The notes: a model not told the origin generated them from the letters alone. A DNA stretch of 64,000 nucleotides from Blepharisma stoltei (GCA_914767885.1 CAJZBQ010000020.1:1054001-1118000), one strand, 5' to 3'. Positions 1-10,777 are shown, counted from the first letter of the stretch. Numbers and translations are program-made.

Positions 1-2
1 TG

Positions 3-578
3 ATACCTAAAAATTGTGAAGAAATTGAAATAACTACAAATTCAGCTGAATATGTGGCTAATCTTTTGCCTGAACAAACAAAAAATTTTGGGTTCAGAAA
101 TACATTAAGAGAAATGCCAATATCACTTCAGGTTGAAGAAATATTAAAAAAAGCTGAAGTCATTAGTTATGAATTTCTAATTGAAATGTTAGGAAAAAAT
201 GACTCAAGAATAGATCAAGCTTTATCTCAGAAAGCTACAATTATTAGGGGCAGGTGGGTATGCAAAAGTGACTTATTGCAGCTTGGGGATTCTGAAAAAA
301 TCAGAGACGTCTGTTTAGCGATATTATTTTCAAAAGGATTTTTAGAAAAATCAAAGTATTTTATATATAGGCTTGTCCAATCATTTAAAGATTTACACAA
401 AATTAGCTCAATAATTACAAAAATCGCAGTAAAAGAGGCTTCGAAATGGTTTCTTAAAGGAGAAGAAGGAATGATGTAATCATTATTTAGAGATGAAAGG
501 TTAGAAGCTAAAAGCAATGAGTATTGGAAACAAAAAATGAAAACTTTCAAAAAAGAATTTCCTGAGCTTTTTAATTAG
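3..578 (+). CDS. RNA polymerase III subunit RPC5-like, C-terminal part
   Basis: 3' end of a gene that enters from the left edge. The frame is open from base 3 and gives about 187 residues before TAG at 576-578 once a 15-nt intron (476-490) is removed. Without splicing, the frame would end at TAA in the intron. The stretch with GRWVCKSDLL followed by IRDVCLAILF resembles the C-terminal region of POLR3E/Rpc37-family subunits, where a 'WVVKS' segment precedes a helical block. The protein ends in a basic helix and FPELFN. The family call rests on recollection of that pattern only; the N-terminal part is outside the window. No IES lies in the visible part. Confidence 0.5.
476..490 (+). other. 15-nt spliceosomal intron
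   Basis: Sequence gtaatcattatttag, exactly 15 nt with GT and AG ends. Removing it turns M-M-stop into M-I-D-E-R and opens 29 more codons to a natural TAG. Confidence 0.9.
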
Positions 579-765
579 GCAGAATAATTTTAATTTTATT
601 ATACCCAATAAATTTATTATTTGTTAAACGTAAGGTTAATGCCAGCCATCTTCAGCAAGCCAAACATGGGTTCGGCTTATCACACAAGTCAATACTAGGC
701 TTTTTACTAATAAAGAAAGTCAAATATGCAAGAATTTAATTTAATTGGCTATTTTTAATAATGAA
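579..765. other. Intergenic AT-rich spacer
   Basis: No supported gene. It separates the RPC5-like 3' end from the repeat that starts near 766. A slightly GC-richer patch at about 640-710 may be the edge of that repeat. Confidence 0.5.
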
Positions 766-1305
766 TTAAAATGGCGGTGGCGAACCAGCCCTTTTTCTCA
801 ACACCTGTAGCCGACATCCCACAGGGTGGCAGGGACCTCATGGAAGGGATTTTGCGCTCGGTATGTGTGTATCGGCTAGGTTATTCCTTGGCACAGTGGA
901 AGGAAACGTCAAATTTGGTTGACCGCAGCTCATTCTGATGCCAGGGTTTTTACCTTAGGGGAAATGGTTTCCAAGGTTGGAAAGGGGAGGCTCAGCTATA
1001 CCAAGGACTTCCACTTGGCCAATTGGGCAACTTCCTAGCGTGAAACTGGGCGTTACGTCCCAGGCTTTGGATTTCCATTTTGGCCGACAGTTCTACTAAA
1101 AATTTGTTTTTCAAATTTTCGGAATGGACAACTCTGTTGATGTACTGCACTGTGGCGCAACTCATCCAACTTCGGGTAGCGAGTGCACATCCTCGTCCGA
1201 AAGAAGCAGCACTTTGAAAGCCGTGAGACGGTTGGTGGTGAACAACCGAGTGAAGCGTTACGGGTGAAGGTACGCCCTTAGGTGGGAATTACAGCGGATT
1301 CTCTA
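766..1305. repeat. GC-richer dispersed repeat, family R2 copy 1
   Basis: About 540 bp with much higher GC than its surroundings and no long reading frame. It aligns by eye in the same order and orientation with 28205-28680: a 'GGGGAAATGGTT' block, then 'ACTTGACCAATCGGG' against 'ACTTGGCCAATTGGG', then 'ATAGCGAGTTCAAGC' against 'GTAGCGAGTGCACAT'. That collinearity supports a dispersed, probably retrotransposon-derived family. No terminal inverted repeats are seen and target duplications are not clear. It lies 3' of the START gene, so whether it is excised cannot be tested by reading frame. Confidence 0.6.
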
Positions 1306-1338
1306 TATATTAAATTAATGTTAATCTTAATGCTATTT

Positions 1339-2161
1339 TTAATCGACATGCTGATGAAGAATTGCTGGAATAAGAGTGGACCATCCTAGCTGAATTTTTT
1401 CTTTCATTGCATCCAAAATGTCTCCACAAGGATCAAGATTAACTAGATATGTAACTTTGCATCTAGTATCGCTAATCGGCTCAATATATAAAGTTGACAG
1501 ATTGAGGGTTGCTCTAACGCATCCTTCTGTAATAGGCACTTCAGGCACTTCTAAACTCTTTTCAAATATGACATATGAGTTTCCTCTGGTCCTGTAATCC
1601 TGAATGTAAATAAATTCTCTATTGGTTACTGGCCATTTCATCTGGAGAACAATGAAAATTAATTTTAGACTGCCCTCTTCAGCGACGATTTCAGCACTGG
1701 CAGGACCGTCATCAGCTATAGGGTTTATACTGTAAAACTTCTTTTAGCTAGCTCAAGACATTCCAAAAAAGTCTAATATTGGCATAATCAAGGAAAATCT
1801 GCCATAATAAATGGATTTGCCCGATTTTAATGTTAGTATAATAATGACTTGGAAGCATTTAGATTTCTTCAGAACCCCAAAGTCTAGGGCAAGTAAAATA
1901 AAATCGTCCCTATACAAGGTTTCCTTTGCCCCATCTAGTTTCAAGAGGCATTGAGATGAAAAAGTTAAACATTTCTTCAGCAGAGTGAGCAAACTCAGTT
2001 TCTCCTTTTCCTGCATGAACTGGGTTGTTAAAAAAAGGTCGAGTGTAAATCTTAGCATTGTGTTTTTCCTCTTCAAATGTCCACTCACTGTTCTTCAGCT
2101 GGTCTGATTCCTTTAATCCATTGCTGATAAGTGCATTTGCACGTGAAACCCAATCCTCCAT
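1339..2161 (-). CDS. START-domain lipid-transfer protein
   Basis: Small protein of about 210 residues made almost entirely of one START (StAR-related lipid transfer) domain, which binds a lipid in a helix-grip cavity. It begins MEDWVSRANALI. The typical 'ETRWGKGN' loop comes before the IES and the hallmark 'MKWPVTNREF' strand after it, followed by a domain end with 'DPCGDILDAMK' and 'GWSTLIPAIL'. Removing one IES (1726-1912) joins V to NPIADDGPASAE in frame. No signal peptide or membrane segment is seen, so it is probably cytosolic, like PCTP/STARD2-type proteins. The substrate lipid cannot be read from the sequence. Confidence 0.8.
1726..1912. other. IES in START gene (187 bp)
   Basis: TA at 1726-1727 and 1913-1914. 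Inside are TAG stops in the gene frame. Excision joins CTT GTA to AAC CCT and restores the START domain. No long terminal repeats. Confidence 0.8.
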
Positions 2162-2442
2162 TTTATAAATAAACGCATAGAATATGATTCTGATAGCATA
2201 AAAAAATTAAAATATTAATTTATTTGTTTCCTGAGGGTTATTTTTGTGCAAATTTAGGTCAGTTTATAGATTTTAAAATTAAATGATTATGATTTAGAAT
2301 TTTCATTAAAAAAACTCATAAAATAAAAAATCGAATAAATTCAGCTAATAAAAACTATCTTCAGTCCTTTAAGTTTGGTCACACAATACATTTAAGACTA
2401 CCAAGTATTATACCGAACAAATGAATATATGACTTTATTAAA

Positions 2443-2838
2443 ATGGATTTAAGATATATATCTGGTAGAAATAGAAGAGTGCACGAAATGCTGCAAAAGA
2501 AAGGCTATGATCTAGAATCTTTATTTTCAGCTTCTGCTGAACTTATAAAATTAATCGAAGTTCTTCAGCTCCCTCGTCAAGACAGTTTAGGTTTTGTGGA
2601 ACGCCTTAAAGATGCTTATGACGAGTCTCAAGGAAAAGAAGTCGAAGCTGAAGTTAGTAAAAAGAAATGCAGAGACAGGATTTCTGTTCAAAGTAAAGCT
2701 ACAAATCGGATTTATTTTTTCAGAGCCACTGAAAATCCCAATCAGTTTGAATGTGAAAATTGTGAAGAAAGCGTCAAACTCAGTGATAGAGATTTAATCT
2801 CACACATAAAGTCGAAACACAATGCTGGGGAAGAATAA
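2443..2838 (+). CDS. Unknown small protein with C-terminal Cys2His2-like motif
   Basis: 131 residues, no interruption, ATG to TAA. The N-terminal two thirds are helical and charged. The C-terminus has FECENCEES then LISHIKSKH, i.e. C-x2-C followed after about 15 residues by H-x4-H, the spacing of a C2H2 zinc finger. No wider family is recognised. It could be an RNA- or DNA-associated factor, but nothing here proves it. Confidence 0.65.
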   Translation: MDLRYISGRNRRVHEMLQKKGYDLESLFSASAELIKLIEVLQLPRQDSLGFVERLKDAYDESQGKEVEAEVSKKKCRDRISVQSKATNRIYFFRATENPNQFECENCEESVKLSDRDLISHIKSKHNAGEE

Positions 2839-3320
2839 TGCGAATATGAAAGAGAAAATTAATTGCACTAGGTTCTTATAGATTTGGAATAATTTCATTT
2901 GTTTTCATTAATGTGCAATTATAGTTATCAACCAGAAATAATTTAAGTATGTAGTCTTGATACTTTGTTTATTATAGAGACTTGCAAAAATATTAAACAT
3001 AATAACCTGATATTAATTCTATTAGGATTTTTGCACATATGTTGATTGCACATACTGAAGCAGCCTTATACAAGTTTTAATTCCCCAAGACAAAAATCTT
3101 AAAATTGAATTTTTTTATAAGAAAATACAATTATTTATATTTAAATAGTTATGATATCTAATTTAATGTCACAAAAATAAAAAATTCTTTTATTTTAAAT
3201 GAGGATTGCAAAAAGCATACCATTTAAACAAAGCTAGATTGATAAATTTCATAAATTTAAAATTCTTTAAAAAATAAGTATTAACTACTCTTTGCATTAA
3301 AACAGATTTTTTGTATCAAT
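2839..3320. other. Intergenic AT-rich spacer
   Basis: About 480 bp of A/T-rich sequence between convergent genes. No coding frame, hairpin or known repeat noticed. Confidence 0.6.
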
Positions 3321-3676
3321 TTAAAGGTGAGGAGTAAGCTCCTCTTCCATATCCATGCAGCTGAAAGCATGATCTTTTTCTCTTTGCTCCTTTTTGCAGA
3401 GAATAAGTTTTCTCTTTAATGGCCTGCATCCCACTCTCAAAAGCTTTTCATTAATATCATATTATCAGTCGCGTAAATTTCTGATCGGCTCCCACTAGCC
3501 AAAGATGGGTTTCACACGTGAAAATCCAGAAATTCCACGTGGAAACCCATTTTTGGCTAGTGGAAACCGATCAAAAATAACGCCAAAAGATCATATTTAT
3601 CCCTAGCTGAAGCTTTTCACCATTCAAGCCTTTCGTCTTCTAAAAGTCTGCTTATTTCTTACTGCTCTTTGTCCAT
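3321..3676 (-). CDS. Small CX9C (CHCH-like) protein
   Basis: A short gene hidden by one intron and one IES. ATG at 3674-3676, then MDKEQ / LLEDERLEWWKASARDKYD / INEKLLRVGCRPLKRKLILC and an end EEELTPHL with TAA at 3321-3323; about 68 residues. TGA is used for one of the two adjacent Trp. The spacing C-x9-C (GCRPLKRKLILC), followed by two further Cys 13 residues apart, resembles small mitochondrial twin-Cys proteins of the intermembrane space, but the second pair is not a canonical CX9C. Function unknown; mitochondrial import is only a suggestion. Confidence 0.7.
3460..3593. other. Palindromic IES in CX9C gene (134 bp)
   Basis: Bounded by a direct repeat ATCATA (3456-3461 and 3590-3595) that contains the TA. 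The interior is a long imperfect hairpin: GATCGGCTCCCACTAGCC near 3482 pairs with GGCTAGTGGAAACCGATC near 3574. Excision restores Y-D-I-N. Confidence 0.85.
3648..3662 (-). other. 15-nt intron
   Basis: Minus strand gtaagaaataagcag, 15 nt. Splicing replaces an in-frame TAA with E-Q-L-L-E. Confidence 0.85.
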
Positions 3677-3808
3677 CGATAAAATTATGATATGTGATTT
3701 TAATAATGGTAAAAGCAAAACTTATAACTATTTTTCTAAAAAATTATTTTAAATAAAAGCAAATATGACTATATTTTATAAAATAATTAATAGAGAAAGA
3801 ATTTATTA

Positions 3809-6064
3809 ATGGAGTTCTCTTTAATTAAGCATAATTCTTTAGTACGCTCAACTGAGCACAATGACCTTTTACATATTCACATAAACCGACCGAAAGCATT
3901 AAATGCTTTAAACAAGAAAATCATTAGGGAAATTGCAAGCTTAGTTCGTGAGGCGCATAATCAAAGCAAAAATGTATTATTCACAGGCGAAGGAAGAGCT
4001 TTTTCTGCAGGCGGAGATGTGGTGAGCATCTTAATTAACAGACAGGCATAGAGCCTTATTGGTTATGCAGTCACCAAGATGCTAAATTGTATGCACCTAT
4101 GATCATATTAAACTCGGATTGAGCGTATTCTCTATTAATTCTTTTCCACTAGTGTAAAATTTTTTACCATATAAAAATTCTATATATAGTAGGGATATGA
4201 AGAAGATATTATAGAAAATGCTATAAATCGCGCTTTAATATCATATAAAGTAAAAATACTGCTATCTCTTATATTTCTTATTATCAAGGCTAGGTAGTTT
4301 GGTATTGAGGGGATAGGGCAGGGTTCTTACACTTGACTAGACAAGCAAACCTGGGGTGGGATTTATGATGCCAGGGGACGAGAGGGGTGCATCTACGGAA
4401 GGTTGGATCTGTGCTTAACGAAATTTCTTTGGGCCCAGGCCGGAACTCCTGGCATCACGTGGGGTCCACCTTAAGGGCCCCGAAGGACACTGCCAGGCTA
4501 CCCCTTTCCAACAATAGGATTAGGCTAGGTTAGGTTAGGTTATTAAGTCTGACATTAGCCATATTGGTGATGTAGCCACCAAAGACCTCCATTACAGGAG
4601 GTTGAGGTCAAACCGCTTTTTGACTCCAACCCAGAGAGTCTTTCCCTCGAAGGTGGATGCCACTTCGATACCTTCTGTCTCCTCTTGAAGCTTCAGTCTC
4701 GATTGGCGGCTTATGTTTTCAATTGGCCCTGCTGCAGCAATTGGAGTAGTTTGATTCCATGGATCCTTTGAGCTATCGGGTGTTGAAGTGCCTTCCTTCA
4801 ACAGCTACAGTGAAAAGACTGCTCCCCTGTGGCATGAGTTGAAAACCCCAGCTTTTCGATAGAGGAATCTCTAGGATCCTCGTATCCAAGGGACGCTGCT
4901 GAGCATCTCCATTTCCAACCACAGGAAAGCAGCCAAAACCTACATCTCTCGAGCCTGTACTTGATTCTCGGCTCTGAGTCCCTCCCCAGTTCGCCGAGAC
5001 CTTAAAGTCGGACTGTTGCGCAAAAAGGGCAGATTGGCACATTACCATTCTAATGTATTTCCAACCATAGGAGCCGAGTCATAAACTTACCCGGAACGCA
5101 TAAAGCCATATCGAACCTCTATCTAGACTGATTTTTTGCTCAGTTCGCCTTGACCATAAGGCTAAGAAAATTGTGTCAAAAGGCCGGATGTACCTAGTCC
5201 ACCATTTTAAGTATCGAAGTGATGAGCATTATAAAAGCTGATATAACCCCTGAAGAGTTTTACCAAGAAGAGTTTACCCTGATTTATTTTGTTTCCAGGA
5301 TGCTAACTGAGAGAGTTGCCATCATGGACGGCATTGTTATGGGTGGAGGGGTTGGGCTATCTATGGCTTGCTCCATAAGAGTAGCGACCAATAATACAGC
5401 ATTTGCTATGCCTGAAGGAGCTATTGGCTATATCCCTGACGTCGGAGCTTCCTATTTTTTATCTCGTATGAATCCTCCAGAGCTTGGTCTTTACTTGTCA
5501 CTTACTGGTGAAAGACTGAGCGGCGTCGACTGTTATTTATTTGGCCTTGCTCAATACTATATAGAATGTGACACAGATTTAATCATTTCTGGACTATACG
5601 AAGGGTCAATAGAAAACGTTTTACAAGTATACCACGTAAACCCAAGCTGAGAAAAGTCCTCAATTATCCCTTACTTAGACCAAATCAAGCAGTGCTTTAT
5701 TATTGATGGTACCGTAGAACTAGTAGTAAAAAAACTCAGTCAATTAGACACCCCATGGACTGTAAAAACCTTACAAAAAATCCAAACAATGTGTCCGTTA
5801 TCTTTGAAAATTTCTTATGAAGCTTTTAGGAGAGGAAAATCAATGACTTATAAGGACTGTCTAGCAATGGAATATAATTTAGTGGTCCAAATGCAGTCAC
5901 AGAGGTCAATCAACTTTTTAGAAGGCGTCAGGCACAAGTTAGTAGTCAAAGCAAGCGGGACGCCAAACTGGGTCCCTGACGATTTAATCGAGCTCGGAGA
6001 TGGGAGCATTCTTCCGTATTTCGCTAATAAAGAAGGTCCAAGACTGGAACTTCCTAGGCTTTAA
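3809..6064 (+). CDS. 3-hydroxyisobutyryl-CoA hydrolase-like (enoyl-CoA hydratase family)
   Basis: Crotonase-fold enzyme of about 350 residues. In order: INRPKALNALN near the start; GEGRAFSAGGDV, the first oxyanion-hole segment; then, after the 1200-bp IES, DGIVMGGGVGLS; and PEGAIGYIPDVGASYFLSR with the Glu and Asp typical of HIBCH. The C-terminus (QSRSINFLEGVRHKLV region) keeps the HIBCH pattern. In mitochondria HIBCH hydrolyses 3-hydroxyisobutyryl-CoA in valine breakdown. TGA at 5648-5650 encodes Trp (NPS-W-EKSS). No clear presequence is seen. Only the second-best option would be another crotonase such as enoyl-CoA hydratase; the DVGASYF segment argues for the hydrolase. Confidence 0.85.
4032..5231. 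mobile_element. 1200-bp IES carrying retroelement-like repeat
   Basis: TA at 4032-4033 and 5232-5233. Excision gives GGDVVSI-L-KADITPEEF in the crotonase frame. Inside, 4514-5060 holds a minus-orientation copy of the R1 repeat (see 57118-57601), and 4310-4513 another GC-rich block of unknown origin. Two short minus frames at 4592-5048 have no recognisable protein. Confidence 0.85.
4514..5190 (-). repeat. R1 repeat (LINE/SINE-like), longest copy
   Basis: Read on the minus strand it matches 57180-57590 collinearly: GGCTGCTTTCCTGTGGTTG, then the shared GGAGCAGTCTTTT / GGAGTAGTCTTTT block, CTCTGGGTTGGAGTC against CTCTGGGCTGGAGTC, and GGAGGTCTTTGGTG near the 3' end. It ends in a (TAACC)n-like tail (4518-4545). 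The 5' end is uncertain. Confidence 0.7.
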
Positions 6065-6098
6065 CTAATTAAATATGAAATAATATTAAGGAAGAAAA

Positions 6099-7881
6099 TT
6101 ACATTTCGTTTCCAATTAAATCAGTCGAAGCTAATTCGCCATTTTGGTCTTCTGAAGCATGCAGATTTTCCTTTGGAATCTTATTGATGATGCTTGATAA
6201 GCTCTTTTTTCTGCTTTCTAACAGGGTTTCAAGGGCTTCTTTTCTGTTAAGGCTTAATATAAGGTTAACTTGGTCTTTTATTTTTTCCATAATTTCAGAA
6301 ATTTTTACAGTTTTGTTGTCAGTAGATTCTATGTTTGCGTTGGTGAGGGCATTTATTTTATTTGAAAGCCTGTTTAGCCAGGTCTGGATTTTTATTTTTT
6401 TTATTTGTAGATCCACTTTTTTGGCTTGGAGTTCAATCACATCTTTTCTTTTATTGTGGATTTCTCCTTTAACATCTACTAGGTTAGCAGGAATTTCTGA
6501 GTTCTGTATAGCAAAATTTGTTACGAAATCTTGCATTTCGTCTATTTTTCGTCTATAGACATTGCATTCAGCTTCTTTTACCTTAACTGCGTTCATAAGC
6601 TCTTTATAAGTTTGCTCTTTTGTTAAAAAATTGCCTACAATAGATCCAATTTCTTGTAGTCCAGTAGAAATTTTTATTCTCTGATAAGCATTTTCATAAA
6701 TGCTTGAATTTTGACGCTCATTTTCAAATCTTTGATTATGCCTTTTACAATGAAAATATCAATTTTCTATCATTTTCTACAAAAAAATTCTTATGTTTAC
6801 TGCAAATAGGTATAATATAATTGTGCCACAATCTTTGGACCATCAAAGATTCTCTCAGCCTTTCATCTCTTTGGCTTCTGTCCTCTATAATTGCTCTTTC
6901 TAGCATATCCGCTCTTCTTTGTTTTCATTCATCTTTTCTTGCTACCCCAGCTTGTGCTGTCTGTATTCCTCTTTCAAGCTTATTCATCTGTAAACTTCTT
7001 TCTTTTTGGTCTCTATCCACAATATATTTAAACTGTTTTCACGCATAGTAGCTTTTAGATTGGGACTCTTTTGAATGGTCAACTCTAGAAATTTCGCTAA
7101 AAACTACTGAAATTTGGTTGTTTAAGCTGTGGTTTAGCTTCAGATATTTCATTTCTAGATGAACCCTATTTTCTTTCATTCTCTTCAATATATGAATATA
7201 TATAGCTTTTTGCCTTGAGTGGCGCGGTATGGGCGCCCACTTCGGCAAGCTCCTTCTTCCAGTTGGCCGAGCCAACTCAGGTTGGTTCGGCCAACTGGAG
7301 AATTGACAAGTGAGGCCTCTTGGGGGAGACTTGTCAATTCTAGTTGGCCGAACCAACCTGAGTTGGCCGAACCAACTGGAAGAAGGAGCTTGCCGAAGTG
7401 GCGCCCGTACCGCGCCACTCAAGGCAAAAAAGCATATTTCTTTGTTTTCATTTTCTTCTTTCTGTGAAACCAATGCAGCTTCTATACTTTTTTCAAGATT
7501 TTCTATCCGATTTTCGCTTTGTTTCATAAAATTGAGTTTTTTCCTTTCTCCTTGTTCTAAAGATTCAAGCTCTTTTTTCAGTCCTAGAAGCAAATTTGAC
7601 CGCTTTGAGCCATGAAGACGATGCTTGTCAAAATTTGTTTTAAAAAGCCGCAGCTGAGTGTTGATTTCAGATTTTTCGTCAATTTTAAACTGAGAAGGGT
7701 CAAATGTAATTGCAATAGGAGCATCAAGTAGCCTGGAAGTTTCTCTGTCCGTGATGATATCACTTAGCCGCCGCGTATGGTGTATAGATGGGTTTAAGGT
7801 CTGATTCATACTCAAATGGAGAGGCCGTAGCTTTGGAGTTTTTGGGGCTGATTTTGGAGCAGTTATAGGGAAATGTATCAT
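6099..7881 (-). CDS. Coiled-coil protein, unknown
   Basis: About 490 residues after removing two IESs. The N-terminus is Pro/Ser-rich (MIHFPITAPKSAPKTPKL). The rest is long charged helices with heptad-like spacing, such as LLLGLKKELESLEQGERKK and RADMLERAIIEDRSQRDERL. TGA encodes Trp at two places (YYA-W-KQF; KDE-W-KQRR). It ends ...TDLIGNEM then TAA at 6099-6101. Structural or ciliary/cortical roles are common for such proteins in ciliates, but no named family is recognised. The 234-bp hairpin IES inside is open in frame, so a naive translation would include 78 spurious residues. Confidence 0.75.
6737..6815. other. IES in coiled-coil gene (79 bp)
   Basis: TA at 6737-6738 and 6816-6817. Excision joins LWHNY to NQRFENERQN, repairing a frame otherwise ended by TAA. 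Confidence 0.8.
7201..7434. mobile_element. Long hairpin IES, stop-free (234 bp)
   Basis: Near-perfect inverted repeat with arms of about 95 bp (TTGCCTTGAGTGGCGCGG ... CCGCGCCACTCAAGGCAA) and a short central loop around 7310. TA at 7201-7202 and 7435-7436, phase-matched. Length divides by three and has no stop in the gene frame. Confidence 0.85.
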
Positions 7882-8126
7882 ATAATTTATATATGAAAAT
7901 TTTTATATTTTAATGTATTTAATTGCTTGAAGAAAAGACTTATTTAAAGAGTCAGGGTCTTTGAGGATGCCACCTAAGTCACCTATACAGAGTGCACAGG
8001 ATTATCAATGTAAATCGCCTATAACTGATAAAGATAGCAAGTATTGTCCTGGAGAATTTCCTAATAAATCTTAGGCCAAAAAAACATTTTATTTAAAATT
8101 TAACTACTGTTCATTTTCATAAAAAT

Positions 8127-10036
8127 ATGAACTCAAGTCAATGAATAAAGACATTTTGTATAGTCTCATTTGATGAAGATTTCGGACAAAAACTTGAGTG
8201 GCAATATCCTGAAATCTTCAATGAAGAACAGCAGCAGGCTATTGCGTTTTTAGCATTCCCTGATTCTAATTCAATGGATAAAATTGGAGACTCTTCATAT
8301 GTGTTTAGAATGAAAGAAGAAAATTATTATGGATTTGTATATTTCCGTCAACAAAAGGATACAGGAAATAAACGAGGATACAATCAAAGATCAGTTATTT
8401 TATAACGTCGTCATCGTGATTGCTTGCTTTAAAGTAGGTTTCTTCAGATCTGACGAATTAACATAAAGGCGACAAGTCAACTCAAAGTTGAAAATTCTTG
8501 TAAAAAGGATGTGCTTTTATTAACTTGGAGTAGACTTGTCATCTTTAGATGAGTCATCAGATCTTCAAATTACTGTGAAGAAGCCTACTTAAGCCAACCA
8601 ATAGCGGTGATTACACTATAATAACCCAAAATCCTTTTATATCGCTGTTTAGGAATATTATCAATATAATTGCCCCAGCTTATTTTGAGGAAGGGAGGAA
8701 TATATTAAATAGCTCATGGGAAGAAATTGAAAGCTGGGGAAACTTAAACCCAGGAGAAACTAGAGAGTTTTCTATATTAGGATCGTCAGTAGCTTATTCT
8801 ATTCCTTCAGAGTCCGAGCTTTCTTCTCTTCAAGCCTGTGGAAGCAATTTATCGATGAATTTAGACGTCGTGAACCAAGGATACCCTGGCCAGCTGCAGG
8901 ATATAAATATATACCAAATTTTTGGGTCACAAAACATAAAAAAATATATTTGGAGGTTATGGGAAATTGTGGTTTTAGGGGAGCCTTTATTGATACTTAC
9001 TAATTATCCAGAAACCTGCAGCCTTATGGTTCTGGGATTAGTCTCTTTATTATCACCTTTGAAATATGAAGGAAATTTCCATCCTTATTTTACTATATTT
9101 GATAGTGAATTCAGAGATATAGAATTTTCCCATAGATGGTGCAGTTTGCCCTTGATTTGCCCACTGGGAAAATTTTTTGGTTCGACCAGTACCATATGGT
9201 TTGGTCAAATCAAAAAAAATTTTCAATGGGCAAATCAAGGGCAAACAGCGCCATCTATGGGAAAATTCTATATCCAACAGATGATAGAAAGCCAAAGCCA
9301 AAGCGCCGTCATTTTAGGCGTAACAAATCCCTTCTTTTTAAAAGTAACCATTATTTAGGCTCTCAATACTTGCAAAAATATTTTTGAATTCGAAGAAAAT
9401 GGAGAAATTGTGCTAAAGTCAAGGATTTCTAAACATAAAAGCCTTATACATCCTATAAATCAAATTGTATCAGAATTTCTTCAGAATGAGTCTGCTGAGA
9501 CTTCAGCAATCAATAATTCCATAATCAGAAGGCATTTTCGGGAGCTAAACCAAGCTTTGCTTGACCCATTTTCTCAATACTTTTCCTTAAACCTGCAAAA
9601 GTTAAGGGAATCCCCATATATAGAAAGCCCAACATTCAAAGACTTCAGAGATTTTGAATTTTTAAGAGAAATTGGCTCATCAGACTCTACCGCAGTCCCG
9701 CTTTTTAGGTTCATTTCTAAGCAAAATGCGGTGAAATTTTACGAAAAATTCATCAAAACTTCTACATTTAACCATTGGTTTGCAGAGCAAAGACAAAAAG
9801 CTAATGCGTCTGTCCATATTTTAGTACAAAATGCTATACATAATTTCGATTTAGAAAGGATTTTGCCAACTTTAGACAGAGAGCAATGCCTGCTAATTTA
9901 TTCGAAAATAGAATCAAGAATTAAATATGAGGAAACAATTGAAAATAATGAAGCTGTTATAAAGAAGCTGAAAGACCAACTAGAATTGTTGGCTAGGGCG
10001 CTCTTGAAACTTGACCAGGAATATGTGTTCATTTAA
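8127..10036 (+). CDS. DENND6-type DENN-domain protein
   Basis: Rab guanine-nucleotide exchange factor family of the endocytic/recycling route. The N-terminus MNSSQ-W-IKTFCIVSFDED, then LEWQYPE, AFPDSNS, YGFVYFRQQKD and KRGYNQRSVIL match the upstream-DENN part of DENND6/AFI1. After IES 1 the core continues with NPFISLFRNII and APAYFEEG. After IES 2 comes VILGVTNPFFLKAL, the conserved DENND6 'GVTNPFF' signature, then a helical C-terminus to TAA. Two IESs and one 15-nt intron must be removed; about 515 residues result. TGA encodes Trp near the start. Confidence in family is good; the Rab target cannot be read. Confidence 0.85.
8401..8618. other. IES 1 in DENND6 gene (218 bp)
   Basis: TA at 8401-8402 and 8619-8620; excision joins RSVIL to ITQNPFISL. 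Inside, AAGTAGGTTTCTTCAGATCT (8435) and AGATCTTC...GAAGAAGCCTACTT (8562-8592) form a hairpin with long arms. Confidence 0.85.
9118..9270. mobile_element. Palindromic IES 2 in DENND6 gene (153 bp), hairpin family H1
   Basis: TA at 9118-9119 and 9271-9272; GAT|ATC restored. The whole element is a hairpin: TTTTCCCATAGATGG at the left pairs with CCATCTATGGGAAAA at the right. About 90% identical by eye to 37881-38028. Confidence 0.9.
9344..9358 (+). other. 15-nt intron
   Basis: gtaaccattatttag. Splicing joins NPFFLK to ALNTCKNIFEF and removes an in-frame TAG. Confidence 0.9.
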
Positions 10037-10102
10037 TTTTATGCAAATTTCTATTATTTATATATAGGTTTATAATAATCTATTTAATTATATAGCTGTT
10101 TA

Positions 10103-10777
10103 TCAGCCTAGCTTGAATGAATTAAGTCTTTTGGGAGGTTCAAGATAAGAGCTTCTTAAATTTTTTTCATTTTCGCCATGAAAATTGTTATTTTTTAAGA
10201 GGTATTCTCCGGTTGAGGAATAAGAAGAGCTATTATTCTTAAAAGGGTCATTTGATTTTATTCTTGGTTTTGGGGATTCGAATGCAGGCTTTTGCTCCAA
10301 TTTCTGGCAGGGATAAGGATCAGGGGAGTTTTTGAACCTCGTTTCAAGAGATTGCCTTATTCTGTATTCTGGAGGAGTTTCAGAACGAAAATGCCGCCAG
10401 TTGTAAGGTGTTTTATAGTCTTGGAACTTGAAACTCTTTTGGGGAGTCTGAAGCTGATATGCAGATTCTGCTGATTCATTTCGTGAGAAAATCATTTTTG
10501 GGTAATTTTTTTGAAAAATATTGTCGATGTTGTTTGCATAAATTTGTCCATAATCTGTGTCATCTTTTCATATTGGAGATTCTGTCCAATCTCTGTCTGG
10601 GGATTGAGATATTGGAGGTCTTATTGGAATATCATTAGATTTTTGTGTTTTTGGTAACTTTTTAGGTTTTGGTTCAGGCTCATATCAGTCTAATTTTAGA
10701 TTGGAGTAACCTCCAGGGGCATAGTGTACTCTTACTGAAGTAAAATTTGTCCCATACTGAAAATTTGTTTCGCTCAT
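10103..10777 (-). CDS. Unknown Pro/Ser-rich protein
   Basis: 224 residues, no IES, several TGA=Trp. The N-terminus MSETNFQYGTNFTSVRVHYA is followed by PGGYSNLKLDWYEPEPKPKK; the 'VHYAPGGYSN' segment resembles the short PPGG-S-N motifs seen in some microtubule-associated small proteins. The remainder is low-complexity with many Pro, Ser, Asn and repeated aromatic-containing motifs. It shares a 261-bp spacer with the divergent kinase downstream. No function is assigned. Confidence 0.7.

Noticed and set aside
766-1305. Ribosomal RNA or tRNA gene, because of raised GC
   Set aside because: No rRNA-like conserved core or tRNA cloverleaf was recognised, and a diverged second copy exists inside an IES.
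4518-4545. TTAGG-like repeats resembling telomeric DNA
   Set aside because: Only a few imperfect units, always at the 3' end of R1 copies; best read as the element's tail.
4592-5048. Two minus-strand frames of 69 and 91 codons
   Set aside because: They lie within the R1 repeat of the 1200-bp IES, have no recognisable protein, and the homologous copy at 57118 does not keep the frames.
7219-7615. Plus- and minus-strand frames in the 7201-7434 block that look like small proteins
   Set aside because: They are translations of a perfect hairpin, mirror images of each other, and lie inside an IES.
9053-9387. Overlapping frames on both strands around 9118-9270
   Set aside because: Shadows produced by the hairpin IES; the DENND6 frame is restored by excision and a 15-nt intron.
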